Positions 1 to 5,970 of a stretch of DNA of 12,824 nt are shown here, piece after piece. Position numbers and translations under genes: made by a program. The notes under the pieces are model-generated. The model was not told where the DNA came from. It saw nothing but the letters and a program-made list of their open reading frames with translations, and ran no database searches. Source of the stretch: Rhodobiaceae bacterium UBA7378 (lineage in GTDB: Bacteria > Pseudomonadota > Alphaproteobacteria > RS24); assembly GCA_002469805.1 (NCBI GenBank), contig DKNW01000145.1:1-12824 (forward strand), in the 5' to 3' direction. How positions within the stretch are numbered: position 1 is the first letter of the stretch; each line of letters opens with the position of its first letter.

Positions 1-1059
1 TTCCACGCCTTTGAACCGCTTGATTAGGTCGTCATAGCGCCCGCCACCGCCGACCGAGCCGAAGCGCGTCACTGTGCCGTCGCTTTCTTGCGTGTCGAAG
101 GTCAGGTCAATTTCATAGACGGGCCCTGTGTAATAGCCCAAGCCCCGCACAATTGTCGGGTCGATGCACAGTCTTTCAACGCCATAGCCCAGCCGCGTGA
201 ACAGCGCGTCCATGTCGCGCAATTCGGCAATGCCGGAGGTACCTGCGGCGGTGTCGCCAATCTGGGCTTCCAGCGCATTCAGCATTTCCGGTCGGCTGGC
301 TCCTTGCGCGCTCACCAAACCGATAACGGCCTCGATTTGCGCCTCATCCAGACCTGCACCGGCGGTAAAATCGCCGCTTTCATCGCGCCGCCCTGCGCCC
401 AGCAAATCGCGCACACCGGCAAGGCCCAGCCGGTCATATTTATCCATGGCGCGCAAAATCGCCAGGCGGCGGGTTTCGTAATCTGGCTGCTCAGCCTCAA
501 GCCCAATGCGTTGCAGCAGGCCGTCCATGATTTTCCGATTATTTATACGCACCACATAATCGCCCTGCGCGATGCCAAGTGCCGCCATGCAGTCGGCGGC
601 CATCATGCAAATCTCGGCATCAGCGCCCATATTTGCCGCGCCGACCGTATCGGCATCGATTTGCAAAAATTGGCGATACCGCCCAGGGCCGGGCTTTTCA
701 TTGCGCCAAACCGGACCCCATTGATAGCGCCGGAAGGGTTTGGGTAGGGCGTCATAATGCTCGGCAACGTATCGTGCCAAGGGTGCCGTCAGATCATAGC
801 GCAGGCTGAGCCATTGCTTGTCGTCATCTTCCAGCGCGAAAACGCCCGCATTTGGGCGGTCCTCATCTGGCAAAAACTTGCCCAGCGCGTCGGCATATTC
901 AAACGCCGACGTGTCAAGCGCGTCGAAGCCATAGCTTTGATACACGTCCGATATCGTGGCGATCATGCGGCGCTGGAGATACAGTTCATCGCCCGCCATG
1001 TCGCGGAAACCGCGCGGTACGCGTGCTTTGGGTTTGAATGTCTTCTGCTTTTTCGCCAT
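1..1059 (-). CDS. hisS: Histidyl-tRNA synthetase, N-terminal 353 residues (3' end outside window)
   Basis: Class II aminoacyl-tRNA synthetase that charges tRNA-His with histidine in the cytoplasm. The reading frame is open from an ATG at 1059 to the window edge, so the C-terminal anticodon-binding domain is missing here. Visible landmarks are RGFRD near residue 16, LRYDLTAPLARY at about 86-97, motif 2 around WGPVWRNEKPGPGRYRQF (114-131) followed by LQIDADTVG, RINNRKIMDG at 171-180, the histidine-specific RGLGYYTG at 305-312 and GGGRYDDL at 338-345. The IDADTVG and INNRKIMDG stretches look more like the eukaryote-like HisRS carried by many alphaproteobacteria than the E. coli type (which reads HQLGCE after motif 2). 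It lies 67 nt downstream of the ScfR-type regulator on the same strand with no convincing terminator between, so some cotranscription is possible. A purine-rich stretch (GAGAGAACGAG) precedes the start. Confidence 0.95.
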   Translation of the reverse strand, partial: MAKKQKTFKPKARVPRGFRDMAGDELYLQRRMIATISDVYQSYGFDALDTSAFEYADALGKFLPDEDRPNAGVFALEDDDKQWLSLRYDLTAPLARYVAEHYDALPKPFRRYQWGPVWRNEKPGPGRYRQFLQIDADTVGAANMGADAEICMMAADCMAALGIAQGDYVVRINNRKIMDGLLQRIGLEAEQPDYETRRLAILRAMDKYDRLGLAGVRDLLGAGRRDESGDFTAGAGLDEAQIEAVIGLVSAQGASRPEMLNALEAQIGDTAAGTSGIAELRDMDALFTRLGYGVERLCIDPTIVRGLGYYTGPVYEIDLTFDTQESDGTVTRFGSVGGGGRYDDLIKRFKGVE

Positions 1060-1126
1060 CGGTATCGCTCGTTCTCTCGTGGCTCATCCCTAACGCGTCA
1101 AAAGCTCATGCGCAAGCGCGAACCGG

Positions 1127-2581
1127 TTAAAAACCAAATGGTGACAGGCCGCGCACATGCTCGTCGAGACGCAAGTTTCGATTGACTGAGGGTGTTGCCC
1201 GCTGGTTGCAGTCATCGCGCTCGCACAGCCGACAATTGATGCCGATCGGTGTGTCGCTCACTTCTATCTCTAGGTTGATGCCGCGCGAATAAACCAGCCG
1301 CTGGGCGTGGCTGATCTCGCAGCCCAACCCGATGGCAAACTGGTTGTCTGGCACGCCAAACCCGGAATTGTCACGGCTGACGGTTCGCGCGATCGAAAAA
1401 TACCGTGTGGCATCCTCCATTTGGACAATTTGGGTGGAAATCTTACCCGGAATTCGGAATGCATCATGGACATGCCAGCGCGGACAGGTGCCGCCAAAGC
1501 GGGCAAAATGAAATCCTGCGGCCGAAAAGCGCTTTGAAATATTACCGGCATTATCGACCCGGATCAGAAAAAACGGAATACCTCGCGCATTTGGTCGCTG
1601 CAGGGTTGTCAGCCGGTGGCACACCTGCTCAAAGCTGGTGCCGAAGCGTCGCCCCAAAAGCGTAATGTCGTAGTGATTTTTTTCTGCTGTTTTGAGAAAT
1701 AAACCATATGGCATCAGCACGGCGGCGGCGAAGTAATTCGCCAGCGAAATGCGCGCGACAGTGCGTGCATTATCCTTTTCGAGGCCCGACGCCATAATTA
1801 TCTCTTCAATGGTTGGCATGTGCTCAACATAAGCCAGCTGATATGCCAGTTGGAACGAGCGACCCGGCTGGTCGAGTAATTCGGACAGAAATATCGTTTG
1901 CCGGTGCCGATCAAAGCGCCGGAGCGTGTTCTCCATTACGTCCACTGGTGCGATGCGGGTGGAAATCTGGTGGTTTGCCTGCAATCTTTCGCGCAAGGCC
2001 ATATACGGCTCGTCATGGTCAGCCACGGCATCGGCATAGAGCGCTTCGGCGGCGGCATCGAGCGCGCTGAAGTGATTACCTTGCTGGTTGATGAAATCGC
2101 GCACTTCTTCCAGTGCCAAAAGCGCCTCAGGGTTCTCGGCGCTGGGATCCCCCGCAAGGCGCTCGGCCAACATGGAGGTGGTCGTGCGGCTCTCTTGATA
2201 GGCTTGATAAAGACGCGCAACGGCGTCTACCCCGACCGGACTGGCCGCAGCCAAATCTTTCAATTCTGCCGCTGATAACGGCGTATCGCGGAACATCGGG
2301 TCGGCGAAAACCTCATGCAACTGCGCTTGGGCGCGGGCTTCTTCATCACCAGCCAGCCCGCGCGGGTCGATGTCAAACACATCGACAAGGCGCAAGAGTA
2401 TTTGCGCTGACACTGGGCGTTGGTCACGTTCCAGCAAATTGAGGTAGCTTGTCGAAATGCCGAGCGCGCTGGCCATGGCCGCTTGTGTCAGTCCCAGCTC
2501 ACGCCGCAATCGCCGGATACGCGGACCGGCGAATAATTTGCGTTCGACAAGCGGGGTATTGGCGGGTGACGTATCAGACAT
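1127..2581 (-). CDS. ScfR/RamB-family XRE transcriptional regulator (short-chain fatty acyl regulator)
   Basis: DNA-binding regulator of 484 residues, likely sensing an acyl-CoA or related carbon signal. Residues 18-72 form an XRE/Cro helix-turn-helix (RIRRLRRELGLTQAAMASALGIS, then YLNLLERDQRP). Residues about 215-300 match an ImmA/IrrE-like domain, but the expected HExxH is Y247-Q-L-A-Y251, so the metalloprotease site is degenerate and the fold probably senses rather than cuts. The C-terminal part is the ScfR-specific domain, with cysteines C366, C421, C450, C453 and C458 (CRLC...DDC). RamB of Corynebacterium and its Paracoccus homologue control acetate and glyoxylate-cycle genes, and ScfR-type proteins control short-chain acyl-CoA genes. 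Here the gene is divergent from isocitrate lyase, which fits control of the glyoxylate bypass and probably autoregulation. The ATG at 2581 leaves a short N-terminal arm before the HTH and has only a weak GAGA upstream. The family call is confident; the target is inferred. Confidence 0.88.
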   Translation of the reverse strand: MSDTSPANTPLVERKLFAGPRIRRLRRELGLTQAAMASALGISTSYLNLLERDQRPVSAQILLRLVDVFDIDPRGLAGDEEARAQAQLHEVFADPMFRDTPLSAAELKDLAAASPVGVDAVARLYQAYQESRTTTSMLAERLAGDPSAENPEALLALEEVRDFINQQGNHFSALDAAAEALYADAVADHDEPYMALRERLQANHQISTRIAPVDVMENTLRRFDRHRQTIFLSELLDQPGRSFQLAYQLAYVEHMPTIEEIIMASGLEKDNARTVARISLANYFAAAVLMPYGLFLKTAEKNHYDITLLGRRFGTSFEQVCHRLTTLQRPNARGIPFFLIRVDNAGNISKRFSAAGFHFARFGGTCPRWHVHDAFRIPGKISTQIVQMEDATRYFSIARTVSRDNSGFGVPDNQFAIGLGCEISHAQRLVYSRGINLEIEVSDTPIGINCRLCERDDCNQRATPSVNRNLRLDEHVRGLSPFGF

Positions 2582-2783
2582 AAAACGATTGAATCTCAGT
2601 TGTTTATCGATGTTTGGGTGCGCGAATATTTACAAGTTTTACATATATAACAGAAAATTACGATTATATTGTAAACTTTTTAACTTTAATAATTTCAGAT
2701 AGTTAATCTTTACTCGACATTCGGATGTGAGATGTGTATGTGTTCGCCATCAACTCCCGATTTGACTGTGAGAGGAACCGCAG
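2582..2783. promoter_or_regulatory. Divergent scfR-aceA regulatory region
   Basis: This is the gap between the two divergent start codons. About 2590-2710 is strikingly AT-rich compared with the genes on either side, as expected for a shared control region. It contains the paired TTTACAA/TTGTAAA sites described separately. A loose plus-strand promoter can be drawn with TTAACT at 2680-2685 and TAATCT at 2704-2709 (18-bp spacer), but the match is poor and I would not rely on it. The aceA ribosome-binding site AGAGGAA sits just before the start. I see no RNA gene or small ORF with its own ribosome-binding site here. Confidence 0.6.
2629..2680. promoter_or_regulatory. Candidate ScfR/RamB operator pair
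   Basis: TTTACAA (2629-2635) and TTGTAAA (2669-2675) form a perfect 7-bp inverted repeat with centres 40 bp apart, roughly four helical turns. Each arm is also followed by a T-run: TTTACAAGTTTT at 2629-2640 and TTGTAAACTTTT at 2669-2680. Both resemble the reverse complement of the Corynebacterium RamB consensus as I remember it (AAACTTTGCAAA-like). The second matches 10 of 13 positions, and the first needs a one-base deletion and one change. The location between a RamB-type regulator and isocitrate lyase fits. The site identity is inferred, and AT-rich DNA produces such matches by chance. Confidence 0.4.
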
Positions 2784-4388
2784 ATGACGAAATATAGCGA
2801 ACTTGTCAAACAACATGCCGCCATGCTGGAAGGCAAAGGAAGCGCCTGGGCCGCGATGAACCCTGAGTATATCGCCCGGATGCAGCTTCAAAACCGTTTC
2901 AATACGGGTATCGATATTGCCCGCTACACGGCTGATATTATGCGCCGCGACATGGCTGATTATGATGCCGATAGTGCGTCATACACCCAGTCGCTGGGCT
3001 GCTGGCACGGGTTCACCGCGCAACAAATGATGATGGCCGTGAAACGCCACCGTAAGACGGTCGACAAGTCATATGTATATCTCAGCGGCTGGATGGTCGC
3101 TGCGCTGCGTTCAGAGTTCGGGCCGCTACCCGACCAGTCTATGCACGAAAAGACATCTGTGCCCAGCTTGATTGAAGAAATTTATACTTTCCTGAAACAG
3201 GCTGATGCGCGCGAACTACGCCATTTGTTCATCGATCTCGACGAAGCCCGGGCTGGAGGCGGTGATGTCGATGCTGCGTTGGCTGCGATTGACAATTTCG
3301 AAACCCATGTCGTGCCAATCATTGCCGATATCGATGCCGGTTTTGGTAACGAAGAAGCCACTTATTTGCTGGCGAAGAAAATGATCGAGGCTGGTGCTTG
3401 TTGCATACAGATCGAAAATCAGGTCTCGGATGCCAAGCAGTGCGGTCACCAGGATGGTAAAGTTACCGTGCCGCACGAAGACTTCCTGTCAAAAATCAAC
3501 GCTGTCCGCTACGCCTTCCTTGAACTGGGTGTAGAAAACGGCGTTATCGTTGCGCGGACAGATTCGCTCGGTGCTGGACTGACCCAGAAAATTCCGGTCT
3601 CACAGAAGCCCGGCGATCTGGCCGACCAGTATAACAGCTATCTGAAAACAGAAGTCGTGACGGATTCGGCCCAACTTGGTCACGGCGAAACAACACTGGT
3701 GCGTGACGGCGAAACGGTGAAGCCGGTGCGTCTGCCAAATGGCCTGTATGCGTTTAAAGATGGCTCGGGCGAAGACCGCGTTGTTCTCGATTGCATCACA
3801 TCCCTGCAGAACGGGGCTGACTTGCTTTGGATCGAAACCGAAAAACCGAATGTTGCGCAGATTGCCGGTATGGTGAACCGCGTCCGCGAGGTTATTCCCG
3901 ATGCCAAGTTGGTTTACAACAACTCACCTAGCTTTAACTGGACGCTTGCATTCCGCGAGCAGGTTTATGCCGAATGGCAATCTGCGGGCAAAGACGTGTC
4001 GTCCTATCCAGATCCAGCCAGCACACCGCGCGGCTTGATGGATGCTGAATTTGATGCCAGCGATCTTGCGGTTGAAGCTGACAAGCTGGTGCAATCATTC
4101 CAAGCTGATGCGGCGCGCGAGGCGGGCATCTTCCACCATCTGATTACTTTGCCGACCTATCACGAAACGGCGCTCGGTGTGGATATTCTGTCGGAAGGTT
4201 ACTTCGGTGATCTGGGTATGCTGGCATATGTCCGGGATATACAGCGTCAGGAAATTCGCCGCGATCAGGCCTCAGTCAAGCACCAAGATCTGGCTGGTTC
4301 GAATATTGGCGATGATCACAAAGAGTACTTCTCCGGCGACAACGCCTTGTTGGCATCGGGTGAAGACAACACGATGAACCAGTTCTAA
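2784..4388 (+). CDS. aceA: Isocitrate lyase, long (~530-residue) form
   Basis: Cleaves isocitrate to glyoxylate and succinate, the entry step of the glyoxylate bypass used for growth on acetate and fatty acids; cytoplasmic, Mg2+-dependent, normally a tetramer. The 534-residue protein carries the family signature as KQCGH (catalytic C220), the metal-site stretch DIDAGFGN at 182-189, an IARTDS-like strand (VARTDSLGAGLT) and NNSPSFNW near 380. It has the Pseudomonas-type insertion after the active site (GDLADQYNSYLK) and is about 100 residues longer than the E. coli enzyme, so it belongs to the long subfamily. The start has a good ribosome-binding site, AGAGGAA, 6 nt before the ATG. It is divergent from the ScfR-type regulator and followed by a strong terminator. 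No malate synthase gene is in this window. Confidence 0.96.
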   Translation: MTKYSELVKQHAAMLEGKGSAWAAMNPEYIARMQLQNRFNTGIDIARYTADIMRRDMADYDADSASYTQSLGCWHGFTAQQMMMAVKRHRKTVDKSYVYLSGWMVAALRSEFGPLPDQSMHEKTSVPSLIEEIYTFLKQADARELRHLFIDLDEARAGGGDVDAALAAIDNFETHVVPIIADIDAGFGNEEATYLLAKKMIEAGACCIQIENQVSDAKQCGHQDGKVTVPHEDFLSKINAVRYAFLELGVENGVIVARTDSLGAGLTQKIPVSQKPGDLADQYNSYLKTEVVTDSAQLGHGETTLVRDGETVKPVRLPNGLYAFKDGSGEDRVVLDCITSLQNGADLLWIETEKPNVAQIAGMVNRVREVIPDAKLVYNNSPSFNWTLAFREQVYAEWQSAGKDVSSYPDPASTPRGLMDAEFDASDLAVEADKLVQSFQADAAREAGIFHHLITLPTYHETALGVDILSEGYFGDLGMLAYVRDIQRQEIRRDQASVKHQDLAGSNIGDDHKEYFSGDNALLASGEDNTMNQF

Positions 4389-4403
4389 TCAAATCCGGTT
4401 TTG

Positions 4404-4442
4404 AGCAGACCTGCGGCCACACGGCCGCAGGTTTGCTTTTTT
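4404..4442 (+). terminator. Rho-independent terminator after aceA
   Basis: A 15-bp stem (4404-4418 with 4423-4437, one G-U pair, the inner 10 bp perfect and GC-rich) closes a 4-nt ACAC loop. It is followed by a run of six T from 4437 to 4442. It begins 15 nt after the aceA stop codon. The T-run ends exactly where the AGGAG of rraA begins, so the same hairpin may also limit how much aceA transcript reaches rraA. Confidence 0.9.
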
Positions 4443-4447
4443 AGGAG
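4443..4447 (+). promoter_or_regulatory. rraA ribosome-binding site abutting the terminator
   Basis: AGGAG lies 6 nt before the ATG at 4454. A TTG at 4451 would lengthen the ORF by one codon, but with only 3 nt of spacing, so it is unlikely to be the start. The site follows the terminator T-run with no gap. An rraA mRNA must therefore come from read-through of the hairpin or start inside or very close to it. Confidence 0.8.
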
Positions 4448-4453
4448 TTATTG

Positions 4454-4948
4454 ATGGCGAATATGCCAGGTTTTGCGACGACTGATATTTCTGATGATCA
4501 CGGCGATGCGGTATATATTCTGGCGCCTGGCTTTCAAGATTATGGCGGCATTGACCGGTTCTGTGGGCCGGTGGCGACCCTTATCGCGTTTGAAGATAAC
4601 ACCAAAGTGCGCGCAGCCGTGGAACGCGACGGGGCGGGCCACGTGCTTGTCGTAGATGGCGGTGCGTCAACCCAATGCGCGTTATTTGGCGGCAATCTGG
4701 CGCAAATGGCGGCGCAAAATAATTGGGCTGGTATTATCATCAATGGCTGCGTGCGCGACACGGATGAACTGGCGGCAGAGAAAGTCGGTATAAAGGCGCG
4801 TGGTGTGCATCCGCGCAAAAGCAAGAAGCGCGATTTGGGGCTTGCCGATATCCCGGTGAAATTTGCCGGCATACGGATTTATCCGGGTGACTGGATATAT
4901 GCCGATCGCGATGGCATTATTGTATCGCCGGTACAACTGAGACTCTAG
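4454..4948 (+). CDS. rraA: RraA-family protein (RNase E regulator-like / HMG-aldolase-like)
   Basis: A 164-residue single-domain RraA fold, close in length to E. coli RraA, which binds RNase E and restrains RNA decay. Landmarks are FGG(P)-like stretches near the N-terminus (DRFCGPV), the VLVVDGG strand at 64-70, GCVRD at 98-102 and PGDWIYADRDGI at 144-155. The same fold serves as a class II aldolase for 4-hydroxy-4-methyl-2-oxoglutarate, and those enzymes also decarboxylate oxaloacetate. The family is often split by a D-x20-R-D motif: here it is G80-x20-R101-D102, so the Arg-Asp pair is kept but the first acidic residue is Gly. That leaves RNase regulation versus a 2-oxo-acid reaction open. 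It follows aceA across a terminator and converges on the flavoprotein gene. The family call is firm, the function uncertain. Confidence 0.88.
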   Translation: MANMPGFATTDISDDHGDAVYILAPGFQDYGGIDRFCGPVATLIAFEDNTKVRAAVERDGAGHVLVVDGGASTQCALFGGNLAQMAAQNNWAGIIINGCVRDTDELAAEKVGIKARGVHPRKSKKRDLGLADIPVKFAGIRIYPGDWIYADRDGIIVSPVQLRL

Positions 4949-4989
4949 CGTTTGAGGCTTGGTTAAGAACCGCAACCTAAAAATTCAGC

Positions 4990-5928
4990 CTAAAAACTTT
5001 GCGCCGTCGCCATGCGGCCCATATGCCCAGTAATATCGTGGAACTCCGTCACCATGGTCTCAATGATATCTGCCACCGGCTTAATCTCGCTAATCAAGCC
5101 CGATGTCTGACCCGCAAGCCCGACAGACGCTTCCATATCGCCGCCGAAATACAGATCAAGAATATTTTTAAACGTGTCGGGCGGCATCAGGCCATCTTCG
5201 TAAATTTGGTGCGTCCGGTCCGTTTTTAAAGCCCGAATGCAAGGGCTGGCTTTCTTGTTCAAAACATATGTGCCCGTGGTTGGCGCATCGATAATGGCTG
5301 ATTTGTAATTATCGTGAACCGGGCTTTCGGCGGACGAAACAAACCGCGTACCCATCTGCACTGCTTCGGCACCGAGCGCAAAGGCGGCGGCCATGCCGCG
5401 CCCGTCACAAATGCCGCCTGCCGCGACAAGCGGGACATCCACCGCGGCGCGTACCGCCTGCAATAAAACCAGCGTCGATACTTCTTCGGGATTTTTGAAC
5501 CCGCCGCCTTCACCGCCTTCAACGACGAGGCCGTCAATGCCGGCTTCGACACAGCGTATCGCGGCTTCGACAGTGGGCACAGCGTGGTAAACGGTGATGC
5601 CAGCTTCTTTCAGCGGGCCGACAAATTTGCTGGGACTACCCGCCGATGTGGTCACGAACTTAACGCCGCTCGAACAAATGAAATCGAGCATGGCGTCATC
5701 TTTCAAAAACAAGATCGGCAGATTGACGCCGAACGGTGCGTCGGTGAGCGTGAACATTTTCTCGATCTCGGCCTTGCAAATATCCGTTTCGCCCGACGAC
5801 GTTTCGATAATGCCAAGGCCACCGGCATTGCATACGGCAGATGCGAGTTGCGATCGTGCAATCCACCCCATTGGCGCTTGAATGATTGGATATTTGGCGC
5901 CGCTATGCGCGAGAAAACGATTGGTCAT
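4990..5928 (-). CDS. FMN-dependent oxidoreductase, nitronate monooxygenase / FabK-like (NPD family)
   Basis: A 312-residue TIM-barrel flavoprotein. The N-terminal YPIIQAPMGWIA with AVCNAGGLGII, the VNLPI strand near 68-72, the central VVEGGEGGGF at 135-144 and the FMN-phosphate loop AAGGICDGRGMAAAFALGAEAVQMGTRF (169-196) place it in the 2-nitropropane dioxygenase/enoyl-ACP reductase II family. Characterised relatives oxidise alkyl nitronates or reduce enoyl-ACP. In those, the E-G-x-E-x-G-G segment is followed by His; here the residue is F144, so the usual active-site base seems absent and the substrate cannot be named. The ATG at 5928 has GGGTGAGG just upstream. The HupE-like gene ends 42 nt upstream on the same strand with no GC hairpin between, so cotranscription is plausible. 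It converges on rraA. Confidence 0.85.
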   Translation of the reverse strand: MTNRFLAHSGAKYPIIQAPMGWIARSQLASAVCNAGGLGIIETSSGETDICKAEIEKMFTLTDAPFGVNLPILFLKDDAMLDFICSSGVKFVTTSAGSPSKFVGPLKEAGITVYHAVPTVEAAIRCVEAGIDGLVVEGGEGGGFKNPEEVSTLVLLQAVRAAVDVPLVAAGGICDGRGMAAAFALGAEAVQMGTRFVSSAESPVHDNYKSAIIDAPTTGTYVLNKKASPCIRALKTDRTHQIYEDGLMPPDTFKNILDLYFGGDMEASVGLAGQTSGLISEIKPVADIIETMVTEFHDITGHMGRMATAQSF

Positions 5929-5939
5929 GAAGCCTCACC

Positions 5940-5952
5940 CTAAAAGTTTTAG
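5940..5952. repeat. 13-bp palindrome CTAAAA-G-TTTTAG before the flavoprotein gene
   Basis: A perfect inverted repeat of 6-bp arms around a single G, centred 18 bp upstream of the start codon at 5928 in the 42-nt gap after the HupE-like gene. It has no GC stem, so it is not a terminator. It could be a protein-binding site or chance in AT-rich spacer. Confidence 0.35.
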
Positions 5953-5970
5953 CCAGTCAGAATCTCCTCC

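Noticed and set aside
88..747. Long plus-strand open frame opposite hisS
   Set aside because: It lies wholly antisense to an unmistakable HisRS frame, and its translation shows no recognisable domain; a GC-rich antisense shadow.
1110..1119. GCGC-AA-GCGC palindrome between the regulator and hisS, considered as a terminator
   Set aside because: The 2-nt loop cannot close a stable 4-bp stem, and no T-run follows directly on the minus strand.
757..1185. Plus-strand frame spanning the hisS start and the end of the regulator gene
   Set aside because: It mostly mirrors hisS and the spacer, with no convincing ribosome-binding site or family features.
1898..2275. Plus-strand open frame opposite the ScfR-type regulator
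   Set aside because: Antisense to a well-supported family member; no start signal or domain.
2710..2745. Small ACAT-TCGG-ATGT hairpin in the aceA leader, considered as a riboswitch or attenuator
   Set aside because: Only 4 bp of stem and no alternative pairing or T-run; no structure beyond chance.
4949..4989. Nested inverted repeats AGGCT...AGCCT and GGTT...AACC between convergent rraA and the flavoprotein gene, considered as a terminator
   Set aside because: The pairing needs an 8-nt bulge, the stems are short, and no T-run lies in the right place on either strand.
5584..5943. Plus-strand open frame opposite the flavoprotein gene start
   Set aside because: Fully antisense to a clear FMN-binding protein and without supporting features.
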